Notes: generated by a model from the letters alone, not told the origin. Numbered from the stretch's first letter, positions 35,157 through 44,251 are shown. The stretch is DNA of 64,000 bases from Chitinophagaceae bacterium PMP191F (GCA_001302245.1 LGYU01000013.1:1-64000); one strand, 5' to 3'. Program-made: numbers and translations.

Positions 35157-35621
35157 ATGAAAAAAGGAGCCCTGATAAGAAATCTTTTCCTTGCAGGCCT
35201 GAGCCTGTTGTGCAGTTCATATACGCTTTGTCTTTTTTGTAAAAAACAAGGTATCGAAGGGCACGTGTACCTGGTAACCGGCAACCAGATGCCATCGCCT
35301 GATATTCAGCGTCAACCACCAAAAGGTGTTAAAACTACGCTGTATATTTACGAGCTTACCAATCTGCAACAGGTTACCAGGGTAGGACAGTCCGGTTTAT
35401 ACAGGGCTATACATACCAAACTGGTAAAAACAGTTACTACTGATAAAAATGGTTATTTTAAAGTTAAGCTGCCTCCCGGGCGTTACTCCCTTTTCACTAA
35501 AGAGGATACGATGTTTTATGCCAATTGGTTTGATGGTGCCAATAATATTGCACCGGCAGAAGTGAGTGCCAAAAAATGGACGAAAGTAGAGGTTAAGATG
35601 GACAGTAAGGCCGTTTACTAA
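35157..35621 (+). CDS. Carboxypeptidase regulatory-like domain protein
   Basis: A 154-residue exported protein. The start at 35157 (MKKGALIRNLFLAGLSLL) gives a signal sequence; an upstream in-frame ATG at 35103 would add 18 residues before it and overlaps the divergent promoter region. The body (GIEGHVYLVTGNQMPSPD, VTTDKNGYFKVKLPPGRYSL) is the transthyretin-like carboxypeptidase regulatory fold, a small beta-sandwich without enzymatic residues. The last signal-region residues are TLCLFCKK, which could be a weak lipobox. Role unknown. It is divergent from the subtilase gene with a gap of 69 bases. Confidence 0.7.
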   Translation: MKKGALIRNLFLAGLSLLCSSYTLCLFCKKQGIEGHVYLVTGNQMPSPDIQRQPPKGVKTTLYIYELTNLQQVTRVGQSGLYRAIHTKLVKTVTTDKNGYFKVKLPPGRYSLFTKEDTMFYANWFDGANNIAPAEVSAKKWTKVEVKMDSKAVY

Positions 35622-35642
35622 TGTGAATGGGTAGTTTTCCTG

Positions 35643-36404
35643 TTATTGTATTTCATCCACCTGTATTATTATTCCACTGAAATTGTCGGAAGCAATACGT
35701 TGAAGACATATTTGCTTAACAGATTCTGCCAGGCGTTTGGTGTGTTGGATCTGCATCAGCAGTTTCAGTTCATCTTGCTGTAATATATTATATACGCCAT
35801 CGGTACAAAGAAAAAAACGATCTCCTATCTTTACCGGTATGCCAGTTGAAATTTGCGGTGTAATATGTTCACCGGCTCCCAGAGATTGTGTCAATACATT
35901 ACTCTTAGGATGATCCATTGCTTCACTGGCGTTGATAAGCCCCTCTTTCAGCATTTGGGATACCAGGGTATCATCTTTGGTGCATTGTAATAACAGGCCA
36001 TTGCGCCAATGGTACAGCCTGCTGTCTCCAATATGTGCGTAACCGGCAATCTGCTGCCTGATGAAGATCGCTGTTGCTGTAGTACCCATACCTTCAAGTG
36101 CATTGTTTTTACCAGCAGCCTGCTGTATTGTCTGGTGCAGATGCTGCATCATTTGCGTCAGCATCCTTAATACATTGCGCTGACTATAATAAGCCGTAAT
36201 GTACTCACGTGCGGCTGTGCATGCAATATTACTGGCTACCTCGCCGGCATTTCTGCCACCGATCCCATCTGCAACAATAGCAAATACCGTGTTTTCTTCA
36301 GGGTAACAGATCAATGTACTGTCTTCGTTGGAAGTACGTACTGGCCCGGTTTCTGAAAAACTATGCACACTATACTGATAGTTGTTGGCTATCCTTTGTG
36401 TCAT
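35643..36404 (-). CDS. PP2C-family serine/threonine protein phosphatase
   Basis: A 253-residue cytoplasmic metal-dependent phosphatase of the Stp/PrpC type. The start is the ATG at 36404 (MTQRIANNYQYSVHSFSE); an in-frame TTG lies nine bases upstream. Motifs in order are VRTSNEDSTLICYP (motif 1), FAIVADGIGGRNAGEVAS (metal-binding DGxGG), AHIGDSRLYHWRNG, and DRFFLCTDGVYNILQQD with the closing SDNFSGIIIQV. Such enzymes reverse Hanks-type kinases; no kinase gene is adjacent. Converges with the preceding small gene. Confidence 0.93.
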   Translation of the reverse strand: MTQRIANNYQYSVHSFSETGPVRTSNEDSTLICYPEENTVFAIVADGIGGRNAGEVASNIACTAAREYITAYYSQRNVLRMLTQMMQHLHQTIQQAAGKNNALEGMGTTATAIFIRQQIAGYAHIGDSRLYHWRNGLLLQCTKDDTLVSQMLKEGLINASEAMDHPKSNVLTQSLGAGEHITPQISTGIPVKIGDRFFLCTDGVYNILQQDELKLLMQIQHTKRLAESVKQICLQRIASDNFSGIIIQVDEIQ

Positions 36405-36521
36405 ACCCGTCAATTAAAAGTGTGAATGACCGGTAGTAAGTTAAAAATTAAAAACTGTACTTTATGGTAAAAAGTGAGGGGATCTTTATTAATAAAAATC
36501 GTTTGCAGTACAGTGGGTTGG

Positions 36522-37973
36522 TTATAACAGGGGCGAAAGCAGGCGGGCCACTTTTTCCAGCATATATTTATACATAGGCCGTTCATCCCAGGCTGCCTTA
36601 TCTACTTGTTCAGCATGCTGAAGATCGTCGTAAAAATGACGGCGAAGTTGTTCCGCCACATCATGATCATAGATCACAGCGTTTACCTCAAAGTTCAGTT
36701 CAAAACTTCTGAAATCCATATTGGCAGTACCTACCATGGAGATGAGGCCATCTACTACCATTGTTTTGGCATGGATAAATCCTTTCTGGTATTCATAGAT
36801 CTCAACCCCGGCATTCAGCATATCCTCGTAATAAGATTTGGCAGCGGTGTTTACCAGCAGCGAATCAGAAATACCTGGCACCAGCAATTTAACAGTAACA
36901 CCTCCCAGGGCTGCTACAGCCAGCGCATCCATCAGGCTGTCGCCTGGAATAAAGTAGGGAGTAGTGATCAGTATCTCCTTTTGAGAAAGACTGATAGCCT
37001 GCATCAGTGAATATAAAATGGTAGGTTTATCAGAATCCGGACCACTGGCAGCGATCTGGGTAATGGTATTGGAATCATGTGGTTCAGCATCGCAGAAAAA
37101 ATCACGACTGACGTGCAGTTTACTATCAGTACAGAAATTCCAGTCGCACAGGAAAATATATTGCAGATAGTGTGTACCGGGTCCGTCTATACGCAAATGT
37201 GTGTCTCGCCAGTAAATGCTGTTCTTTTTATTCCCATTATTAATGTACCGGTCGCTGATGTTGATGCCGCCTACAAAAGAAGTGCAGCCGTCAATTACAA
37301 TGATCTTGCGGTGATTGCGGTAGTTGATACGATTGGCGGTAATCAGGAAAATGATCTCATAAAAAGCATAGGCTTCTATACCTGCCGCTTTCATGCGCGG
37401 GACCAGCTTTTTACGGATGGAACGGCTGCCAAAATCATCGTAAATAAACCGTACAGCCACGCCTTCCTGTGCTTTTTTGATCAAAACCTCTGCTATCTGC
37501 ATGCCGATAGCATCATTTTCATAAATGTAATACTCAATATGGATGTGTTTTTTAGCCTGCTCAATAGCTTTTAATACTTCTGGAAATTTCTGTTCTCCGT
37601 TTACCAATAAGGTTACCTTATTCTTTCCGGTAAGCGGGCTTAAACTATCCTTCAGCAGCAGGCTGATCAATTCTTTACTGACACGGATGGTTGGATTGTC
37701 TTCTCGCAGTAGTCTTTCAGTTCTTACGATAATATCTTTTTCCAGCGATTTGAAGGTCTCATCATCTTCTACCAGTTTTTTGTTGTACAATTTTCTTTTC
37801 CGGTAGTTAATGCCAAAGGCAAAATAAAAGATCATACCTATAAAAGGAATGAATATGCAAACCATCAGGTAAGCCAGTGTTTTGGTGTTGCTATGCGTAT
37901 CATATATTACCCGCAGGCAAACAATGATCAGTAAGATGATATAGGCAATTTCGCCGGTTAACACCCAATTCAT
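36522..37973 (-). CDS. cls: Cardiolipin synthase, PLD type
   Basis: A 483-residue inner-membrane enzyme that condenses two phosphatidylglycerols to cardiolipin. Two N-terminal transmembrane segments form the PLDc_N domain (IAYIILLIIVCLRVIYD, FIPFIGMIFYFAFGINYR). The two HKD motifs are NHRKIIVIDG (about residue 220) and FIHAKTMVVDG (about 395), each followed by the usual GGxN/GTxNxD context (FVGGINISDRY; MVGTANMDFRSFELNFE). Length matches bacterial Cls. Transcribed alone. Confidence 0.95.
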   Translation of the reverse strand: MNWVLTGEIAYIILLIIVCLRVIYDTHSNTKTLAYLMVCIFIPFIGMIFYFAFGINYRKRKLYNKKLVEDDETFKSLEKDIIVRTERLLREDNPTIRVSKELISLLLKDSLSPLTGKNKVTLLVNGEQKFPEVLKAIEQAKKHIHIEYYIYENDAIGMQIAEVLIKKAQEGVAVRFIYDDFGSRSIRKKLVPRMKAAGIEAYAFYEIIFLITANRINYRNHRKIIVIDGCTSFVGGINISDRYINNGNKKNSIYWRDTHLRIDGPGTHYLQYIFLCDWNFCTDSKLHVSRDFFCDAEPHDSNTITQIAASGPDSDKPTILYSLMQAISLSQKEILITTPYFIPGDSLMDALAVAALGGVTVKLLVPGISDSLLVNTAAKSYYEDMLNAGVEIYEYQKGFIHAKTMVVDGLISMVGTANMDFRSFELNFEVNAVIYDHDVAEQLRRHFYDDLQHAEQVDKAAWDERPMYKYMLEKVARLLSPLL

Positions 37974-38139
37974 GCAGCTAATCTAAGAAAGAAGTTTGGC
38001 AAATGTTAAAATTATGAATAGTTGGAAGACATTGTTTTACCGGTTGGTATGAACGCTATTGGTGGCAGATGCTTTAAACTTAGTTAATATCTGCAAAGAA
38101 TTGCTTAACCTATGTTGCTGCAAGATATAGGCTTTATGG

Positions 38140-38147
38140 TATTTTTG
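38140..38147 (+). promoter_or_regulatory. -7 box of the GH127 gene
   Basis: TATTTTTG matches TAnnTTTG. A TTG lies about 22 bases upstream. The leader to the ATG at 38227 would be about 75 bases. Confidence 0.55.
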
Positions 38148-38226
38148 AAAGGGTGGTAGACAGTACCGGATGCAGTCTGCTGTACCAACCTTTATACTTG
38201 CACTGTAATATTATAAACAAGAAGCC

Positions 38227-40626
38227 ATGCTACCTGGAAAAAAAGCAATTGCCGGAACTTTATTAACTACCTGCGCTATAGGAATATCAACGGCACAGCA
38301 GGCCGATTATCCTATACAGCCCGTTAATTTTACACATGTGCATCTGACCGATAATTTCTGGGCCCCGAAGATTCGTGTAAATGCAGATATTACTATTCCC
38401 TACACTTTGCAGCAATGCCGTGATCATGGACGTGTAGATAATTTCCTGGAAGCTGCAGGGATACTTAAAAAGGACAAGCTGACAGATTTCCCTTTTGATG
38501 ACACTGATATTTATAAAGTGATTGAAGGAGCTTCCTATGCTATGCAGAGCAACCCCAATCACAAACTGGATCTGTATGTTGATACACTGATCAGCTATAT
38601 AGCTGCTGCCCAGGAACCAGATGGTTACCTGTATACTTTCCGTACCATTAAACCTGCCAAACAACATTCGTGGGTAGGATCCAAAAGATGGGAGAAGGAA
38701 GAAGACCTTAGCCATGAACTGTATAACTCCGGGCATCTTTTTGAAGCGGCAGTAGCACATTACCTGGCAACCGGTAAAAAAACATTACTGGATGTGGCAA
38801 TTAAAAACGCTGATCTGCTGGTGCGCGATTTTGGTTATGGAAAAGAAGAAAAATGGCCCGGTCACCAGGTGGTGGAAATGGGATTGGTAAAACTGTATCG
38901 CATTACCGGTAAAAAAGAATACCTGGATCTTGCCAGATTCTTCCTGGATATACGTGGTCCCAAAGGCAGTCTTTACGGGCAGGCAAATAAAAAAGTAATA
39001 GACCAGCATGAAGGTGTAGGGCATGCGGTGCGTGCCACATATATGTATGCAGGTATGGCAGATGTATCTGCCCTCACCGGCGATAAGAAATACCTGGCGG
39101 CAATAGATGATATCTGGCAGGATGTGGTGTATTCAAAACTATACCTTACAGGCGGTATAGGAGCTACGGGAAACGGAGAAGCCTTTGGCGCTGCTTACCA
39201 TTTACCCAATATGTCGGCCTATGCTGAAACATGTGCCTCTATAGCCAATGTGTACTGGAACAGCAGGATGTTTTTACTGCATGGTGATGCAAAATATATA
39301 GATGTACTGGAAAGAGTATTGTACAATGGCCTGTTATCCGGTGTTTCTCTGAGTGGAGATCGTTTTTTTTATCCCAATCCTCTTGCTTCTATAGGACAAC
39401 ACCAGCGGAGTGCCTGGTTTAGTTGCGCATGTTGCATTTCCAATATGACACGCTTTATGCCATCTGTACCCGGGTATGTATATGCACAAAATGGAAACAA
39501 TCTTTTTGTAAACCTTTTCATGAGCAATACCGCCAAAATTGCATTGCCCGCAACAACAGTACAGGTAGTACAACAAACTGAATATCCCTGGAAAGGTACT
39601 ATTGGAATAGAGATTAACCCCCAGAAAACTACTGCATTTACTGTACAGGTAAGGGTGCCCGGATGGGCACAGCAGCAGCCTGTTCCAGGTGATCTGTACC
39701 GTTTTGCTGATCATCTGCAGCAGCCGGTCAGTATTACGATAAATGGAAAAGCTGTTGCCTATAAACTACAGAACGGTTATGCCCTATTTAACCGTACCTG
39801 GAAAAAAGGCGACAAAATTGTAATGACCTTACCTATGGAGGTACAGAAGGTATTGAGTAATGATAAAGTAAAAGAAGATAAAGGACGTTTCGCTTTACAG
39901 CGTGGTCCTTTGGTATACTGCCTGGAAGGACCGGATAATAAGGATAGTATGGTGCAGAATATCGTGGTAGACAAGGCAATAACGGTGAATACAGTTTATA
40001 AACCCGAACTGCTGAATGGTATTGTAGTGCTGACCATGAAGGGAAGTGCCACCAGCAGACAGAATAACAGCGACATATTGCTGAAAAGTGAACAACCTGT
40101 TACGGCTATACCTTACTATGCCTGGGCTAACCGTGGTCCGTCCGAAATGGAAGTATGGATCCCCTATGAAGAAGCGGTTGCACGTCCCAAACCTGCTGCT
40201 ACCATTGCATCATTAAGTAAAGTAAGCAGCTCACTCAAAAATGCCAGAATATACAAAGCGCTGAATGATCAGTATGACCCACAAGATTCACGCGATGATG
40301 CTATGCCTTACCTGCATTGGTGGCCAAAGAAAAACAGTACAGAATGGGTACAGTACGATTTTGATAAAACTTATACCATTTCAGAATCAAAAGTGTATTG
40401 GTTTGATGATGAGCCCTGGGGCGGTTGCCGTATTCCTGCGTCCTGGAAATTGTACTATAAAAAGGGAGAGGAGTGGATACCTGTAACCAATACCACCCCT
40501 TACGAAATTGCAAGGAACAGGTACAATGCCGTAAAATTTGAACCGGTTACTACCACTGCATTGAAGCTGGAAGTACAGTTACCTGTTGAAAATTCTGCAG
40601 GTATTCATGAATGGATCGTGAAATAA
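38227..40626 (+). CDS. GH127 family glycoside hydrolase (beta-L-arabinofuranosidase type), secreted
   Basis: A 799-residue enzyme with a signal peptide (cut near GISTAQQ-A). Residues about 30-640 are the GH127 (formerly DUF1680) fold: HVHLTDNFWAPKIRVNADIT, EEDLSHELYNSGHLFEAAVA, SAYAETCASIANVYWNSRM and SAWFSCACCISNMTRF. The Glu in the AETCAS block and the Cys in the CACC block fit the Zn/Cys active site known from the family. Residues about 660-799 resemble a discoidin (F5/8 type C) carbohydrate-binding domain (EWVQYDFDKTYTISESKVYW). It lies upstream of a GH51 arabinofuranosidase gene in the same direction, although a terminator-like hairpin separates them. Confidence 0.92.
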   Translation: MLPGKKAIAGTLLTTCAIGISTAQQADYPIQPVNFTHVHLTDNFWAPKIRVNADITIPYTLQQCRDHGRVDNFLEAAGILKKDKLTDFPFDDTDIYKVIEGASYAMQSNPNHKLDLYVDTLISYIAAAQEPDGYLYTFRTIKPAKQHSWVGSKRWEKEEDLSHELYNSGHLFEAAVAHYLATGKKTLLDVAIKNADLLVRDFGYGKEEKWPGHQVVEMGLVKLYRITGKKEYLDLARFFLDIRGPKGSLYGQANKKVIDQHEGVGHAVRATYMYAGMADVSALTGDKKYLAAIDDIWQDVVYSKLYLTGGIGATGNGEAFGAAYHLPNMSAYAETCASIANVYWNSRMFLLHGDAKYIDVLERVLYNGLLSGVSLSGDRFFYPNPLASIGQHQRSAWFSCACCISNMTRFMPSVPGYVYAQNGNNLFVNLFMSNTAKIALPATTVQVVQQTEYPWKGTIGIEINPQKTTAFTVQVRVPGWAQQQPVPGDLYRFADHLQQPVSITINGKAVAYKLQNGYALFNRTWKKGDKIVMTLPMEVQKVLSNDKVKEDKGRFALQRGPLVYCLEGPDNKDSMVQNIVVDKAITVNTVYKPELLNGIVVLTMKGSATSRQNNSDILLKSEQPVTAIPYYAWANRGPSEMEVWIPYEEAVARPKPAATIASLSKVSSSLKNARIYKALNDQYDPQDSRDDAMPYLHWWPKKNSTEWVQYDFDKTYTISESKVYWFDDEPWGGCRIPASWKLYYKKGEEWIPVTNTTPYEIARNRYNAVKFEPVTTTALKLEVQLPVENSAGIHEWIVK

Positions 40627-40660
40627 AGACCTGTATTACATACTTGTAAAAAACTCAATC

Positions 40661-40685
40661 AGCTCCGGTTTTCCGGGGCTTTTTT
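40661..40685 (+). terminator. Terminator of the GH127 gene
   Basis: AGCTCCGG (40661-40668) pairs with CCGGGGCT (40673-40680) with one T-G wobble, followed by five T residues. It lies 35 bases after the GH127 stop. Confidence 0.8.
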
Positions 40686-40828
40686 ATTGAACTATATTCA
40701 ATGTTGCTCAGCCAGCACTGATTGATATAATTGCTATAAACAGGAAAGAATAGTGAAAAATAAATGTTGAATTGACAATTATTTGAAAAAATGGTTAAAT
40801 TGGTTTTTTGACGGAAGCTGTGGTTGTC

Positions 40829-40838
40829 CGGTATACCG
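40829..40838. promoter_or_regulatory. Palindrome upstream of the GH51 gene
   Basis: CGGTATACCG is a perfect 10-bp palindrome about 90 bases before the GH51 start, in a region without other function. A regulator site is possible but weakly supported. Confidence 0.2.
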
Positions 40839-40921
40839 TTTTAGACTACAGTTTTTTTGTATGAAATAGTGTATTCGTAATGATGCAATGGCGACAATAT
40901 ATCAAAATCTCTAAATCAGAC

Positions 40922-42907
40922 ATGACAACGATGAAGCGATGTTTAGTAACTGTGCTGGGTATAGCCTGTTTGGTAACTGCTACAGCGCAGCAGGAAAAAG
41001 TATTTACCGTAAAAGCCAACGAGATAAAGGCTGCTATTCAGCCTGCCATGTGGGGTGTTTTTTTTGAAGATATCAACCTGGGTGCTGATGGAGGATTGTA
41101 TGCCGAGCTGGTAAAGAACCGCTCTTTTGAGTTTTATAAACCACTGATGGGTTGGAGCATTCAACGTAAACAATTCCGTGAAGGTGAGATACTGGTATTG
41201 AACCGTACAGAAACTAACAGTACCAATCCGCGCTATATACGGGTGAACGTAAGAGATGCGGTGAACGGCAGCCTGGGACTTACCAATGAAGGATTCAGGG
41301 GTATGGGTATTAAAAAGGGATTGCGCTATGATTTTTCAGTAATGTATCGTCAGCCGGTGACAGGTGTTACACTGCGTATGGAGCTGGTAACTCCTAAAGG
41401 TGAAGTGATCGGAAGTGGCATGCTTACCCCTTCCGGTACCGGTGATGATTGGAAAAAGCAATCGGCCAGTTTCATTGCCACAGTTACTGAACCTAAAGCA
41501 AAACTTAATATCTGGTTTGAAGGAAACGGGGTGATTGACCTGGATATGATCTCACTTTTTCCCGAAGATACCTGGAAAAAAAGACCTGGAGGTATGCGTG
41601 CCGACATGGTGCAATTACTGGCAGATATGAAGCCTGGCTTTATTCGTTTTCCCGGTGGTTGTATTGTGGAAGGCTATGATCTTGCAACCCGCTATCAATG
41701 GAAAAAAACAATCGGTCCTGTTGAAGAGCGTCACCTGATCATCAATCGCTGGAACACCGAGTTTGCACATCGTCCGGCACCTGATTATTACCAGACTTTC
41801 GGACTTGGCTTTTTTGAATATTTCCAACTGGCTGAAGATATAGGTGCAGAACCATTACCCATTCTGAATTGTGGTATGGCCTGTCAGTTCAACAGTGCAG
41901 AGCTGGTTCCCATGGAACAACTGGATCCTTATGTACAGGATGCACTGGACCTGGTTGAATTTGCCAATGGCGATGAAAATACCCAATGGGGTAAGGTGCG
42001 TGCGCGTATGGGACACCCGGCGCCTTTCAACCTGAAAATGATTGGCATTGGTAATGAGAACTGGGGACCACAATACATTGAGCGGTTAAAAGTTTTTACA
42101 AAAGCAATTAAAGATAAATACCCGGCTATAAAAATTGTAAGCAGTTCCGGTACTGATCCTAATGGAGATCGTTTTGATTACCTGAACGGTGAACTGCGCA
42201 ATATGAAAGCTGATATTATTGATGAACATTATTACCGCAGCCCGGAGTGGTTTCTGATAAACGCCGGTCGTTATGATAATTATGACCGCAACGGACCCAA
42301 AGTATTTGCAGGTGAATATGCAGCACACAGCACAGACAAAACATTGAATGGCGATAAAAAGAACAACTGGCAGGCTGCATTGGCAGAAGCTGCTTTTATG
42401 ACGGGGCTTGAACGCAATGCAGATGTAGTGAACATGGCATCTTACGCACCATTGTTTGCAAATATTGATGGTTGGCAATGGGCACCTGATATGATCTGGG
42501 TTGACAATCTGCGTTCGTATGGTACACCTACTTACTATGTACAGAAGCTATATTCACTGAACAAAGGAACTAACACTGTGTCCATACAACTGGATGATAA
42601 AAATGTAACCGGCCAGGATGGAGACTATGCCTCTGCCTGTATAGACAAAAATACCAATGAGCTGATTATTAAAATAGTGAACACTTCCGCCAATACTCAA
42701 CAGTCGGCATTTATGCTGCAGGGCATAAGAAAGACCGCTACTTCTGCCAGTGTTACTGTATTAAAAAGCGATACATCTGCTATCAATAGTTTTGATAATC
42801 CTACAGCAGTAAGTCCTGTTGAATCAACTTTGCTGCTGAAAGGGAAAAAACTATCCCTGCAACTGGCTCCTTACTCATTCACAGTGGTAAGAATAAAAAT
42901 GAATTAG
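40922..42907 (+). CDS. GH51 alpha-L-arabinofuranosidase, secreted
   Basis: A 661-residue enzyme that releases terminal arabinofuranose from arabinan, arabinoxylan or arabinogalactan side chains. The chosen start (MTTMKRCLVTVLGIACLVTA) gives a signal peptide cut near ATAQQ; the ATG at 40931 is equally possible and one at 40880 adds an unlikely extension. After an N-terminal beta region (WGVFFEDINLGADGGLYAEL), the barrel shows FIRFPGGCIVEGYD, the acid/base Glu in GIGNENWGPQYIER, and the nucleophile Glu in VFAGEYAAHS. The C-terminal beta domain ends APYSFTVVRIKMN. Together with GH127 it suggests use of arabinose-rich plant polymers. Confidence 0.93.
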   Translation: MTTMKRCLVTVLGIACLVTATAQQEKVFTVKANEIKAAIQPAMWGVFFEDINLGADGGLYAELVKNRSFEFYKPLMGWSIQRKQFREGEILVLNRTETNSTNPRYIRVNVRDAVNGSLGLTNEGFRGMGIKKGLRYDFSVMYRQPVTGVTLRMELVTPKGEVIGSGMLTPSGTGDDWKKQSASFIATVTEPKAKLNIWFEGNGVIDLDMISLFPEDTWKKRPGGMRADMVQLLADMKPGFIRFPGGCIVEGYDLATRYQWKKTIGPVEERHLIINRWNTEFAHRPAPDYYQTFGLGFFEYFQLAEDIGAEPLPILNCGMACQFNSAELVPMEQLDPYVQDALDLVEFANGDENTQWGKVRARMGHPAPFNLKMIGIGNENWGPQYIERLKVFTKAIKDKYPAIKIVSSSGTDPNGDRFDYLNGELRNMKADIIDEHYYRSPEWFLINAGRYDNYDRNGPKVFAGEYAAHSTDKTLNGDKKNNWQAALAEAAFMTGLERNADVVNMASYAPLFANIDGWQWAPDMIWVDNLRSYGTPTYYVQKLYSLNKGTNTVSIQLDDKNVTGQDGDYASACIDKNTNELIIKIVNTSANTQQSAFMLQGIRKTATSASVTVLKSDTSAINSFDNPTAVSPVESTLLLKGKKLSLQLAPYSFTVVRIKMN

Positions 42908-42922
42908 TTTTTGCGTTATAGG

Positions 42923-43026
42923 TTGTAAGTTATAAGTGGTATGTACTTTGCTGATTGTTACGCATTGCTTTTTACGTATCTTATAATGCTATGCCTGACT
43001 TACTACATCATGTCTATAACTTACAA
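42923..43026. repeat. 12-bp inverted repeat with 80-base spacer
   Basis: TTGTAAGTTATA at 42923-42934 and TATAACTTACAA at 43015-43026 are perfect reverse complements. The left arm lies in a stretch with repeated GTTATA words. Confidence 0.55.
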
Positions 43027-43161
43027 TCTGCAGCTTACTTCCTATCTCGTAAATTATATTCCTGATTGCTATCATTCCTTTTGTTACTGGCTGGTAGTTT
43101 TACATTGTTTTTTCATTGTCAGATCCGGTATTCTAAAGTAGAAAAAGTAAAGAATAATATT

Positions 43162-43181
43162 CGGGCTATCCCGGTTTTTTT
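43162..43181 (+). terminator. Terminator-like hairpin, possibly for GH51
   Basis: CGGG/CCCG with loop CTAT, followed by G and seven T residues. The stem is only four pairs. It lies about 255 bases after the GH51 stop. Confidence 0.45.
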
Positions 43182-43280
43182 GATTGCATGACAATTGTTT
43201 TTCCGGGGTAAGCCCACCAATATAACCAGACATAAGTTTGAATATATCTGAAGAACCATTAGCCTTATCCTTGGAGTATG

Positions 43281-43314
43281 AAAAACCCTCTCTATTGCAG
43301 AGAGGTGTTTTTTT
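43281..43314 (+). terminator. Strong terminator without adjacent gene
   Basis: CCTCTC (43287-43292) pairs with GAGAGG (43300-43305) around TATTGCA, with five A before and seven T after. No reading frame ends nearby on this strand. Confidence 0.75.
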
Positions 43315-43424
43315 ATATGCTGAAATAGGGTATAGGGGTTATTGACCCGCAATAGTATTGGGGTAGAAAAGTTAAAATCAGGCATTTTAAGACCAGAAAC
43401 AGGTAGTTCAGGCAGCCTTTTATG

Positions 43425-43442
43425 GCAGTTTCTGCTTTTTTT
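43425..43442 (+). terminator. Short terminator-like hairpin before the DUF4920 gene
   Basis: GCAG/CTGC with loop TTT followed by seven T residues, 50 bases before the DUF4920 start. The flanking AGAAAC (43396-43401) can also pair with GTTTCT (43428-43433). It may belong to the DUF4920 leader. Confidence 0.4.
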
Positions 43443-43492
43443 CAGAATTTTACGCCCTGTTGTAAAAAATAAACAATCCTAAAAAATAGATC

Positions 43493-43966
43493 ATGAAAAA
43501 AATTCTCTTTCTCGCGTTTGCAATGGTCACTGTAATGCTGGTAAACGCACAACCCCCTGATTTACCGGTTACGCCTGGTACTGTATATGGTGCAAAAACA
43601 TCGTCAGACGGCGCTATAGCAATTGCTACATTACCGGCTGAATTACAGAAGAAAACTGCCGTAGCTACCAAAATGAAAGCCAAAGTATTGGATGTATGTC
43701 CTAAAAAAGGATGCTGGATGGAGCTGCAGGTGAACGATAGTACAACTGCATTTGTAAAAATGAAAGACTACGGTTTCTTTGTGCCTACAGCCCTGATAGG
43801 TAAAACTGTAGTGATTGATGGTGAAGCTACTTTGAAAACTACTTCTGTGCAGGAATTAAGACACTATGCAGAAGATGCCAAAAAATCAAAAGAAGAGATC
43901 AATGCCATTACCAAACCCAAAACAGAATTGCGTGTAATGGCGAATGGTATTGTAGTAGTAGAATAG
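43493..43966 (+). CDS. DUF4920 domain protein, exported
   Basis: A 157-residue protein with signal peptide (MKKILFLAFAMVTVMLVNAQ). The mature part shows the DUF4920 core: KMKAKVLDVCPKKGCWMELQ with the conserved Cys pair, then FVKMKDYGFFVPTALIGKTV, resembling an OB-like small beta domain. The CPKKGCW motif is the most conserved part of the family and could bind metal or haem, but no function is established. Transcribed alone with its own terminator. Confidence 0.85.
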   Translation: MKKILFLAFAMVTVMLVNAQPPDLPVTPGTVYGAKTSSDGAIAIATLPAELQKKTAVATKMKAKVLDVCPKKGCWMELQVNDSTTAFVKMKDYGFFVPTALIGKTVVIDGEATLKTTSVQELRHYAEDAKKSKEEINAITKPKTELRVMANGIVVVE

Positions 43967-43990
43967 TAGAAAAGATCTTTTATCTCAGAT

Positions 43991-44026
43991 AATCCTGGCT
44001 GGTATTACCAGCCGGGATTTGTTTTT
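43991..44026 (+). terminator. Terminator of the DUF4920 gene
   Basis: An almost perfect palindrome, AATCCTGGCTGGTA against TACCAGCCGGGATT, followed by TGTTTTT. It lies 25 bases after the stop. Confidence 0.85.
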
Positions 44027-44211
44027 AGGAGATATACATGTTTTGATGCCCGTAGGGGGACTTACTATAGATTGCCATGGAGGCCACGCGCGCCGTAGGT
44101 GTGCAATGTTGAATACACGATGAGCTATTAATACAGGTTTACAGTCTAATCATTTTAATCTTTAACGTCTCAATAATCACCTGATTCCACAAAACTTTTT
44201 ACCATTTACAG
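44027..44211. other. Intergenic DNA upstream of the FadR-type operon
   Basis: No gene is supported. The first half is GC-richer (around CCACGCGCGCCGTAGG at 44091) than its surroundings and has small possible hairpins (TTGC/GCAA, GGC/GCC). The second half is AT-rich and leads into the operator region. Confidence 0.4.
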
Positions 44212-44228
44212 AAAACATCTGATGTTTT
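44212..44228. promoter_or_regulatory. Operator 1 of the FadR-type operon
   Basis: AAAACATCTGATGTTTT is a perfect 8-1-8 palindrome. Its core AAACATCTGATGTTT is repeated identically 40 bases downstream. It covers the expected -33 region of the promoter at 44242. Confidence 0.75.
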
Positions 44229-44241
44229 AATACGATTACCC

Positions 44242-44249
44242 TACCTTTG
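44242..44249 (+). promoter_or_regulatory. -7 box of the FadR-type operon
   Basis: TACCTTTG matches TAnnTTTG exactly, placed between the two identical palindromes and 25 bases before the ATG. Confidence 0.7.
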
Positions 44250-44251
44250 TG

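Larger units (their letters stand above)
42908..43492. other. 585-base intergenic region with several hairpins
   Basis: No credible protein gene; open frames here have implausible composition. It contains an inverted repeat, TTGTAAGTTATA (42923-42934) and its reverse complement (43015-43026), and three rightward terminator-like hairpins listed separately (43162, 43281, 43425). Terminators this far from any stop codon hint at small RNAs or a long structured 3' region of the GH51 transcript. Confidence 0.5.

Noticed and set aside
42941-43141. 66-codon rightward open frame after GH51
   Set aside because: Tyr/Cys/Leu-rich composition from AT-rich repeats; contains one inverted-repeat arm; no family likeness.
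43119-43385. 88-codon leftward open frame upstream of the DUF4920 gene
   Set aside because: It runs through two rightward terminator-like hairpins and shows no recognisable protein pattern.
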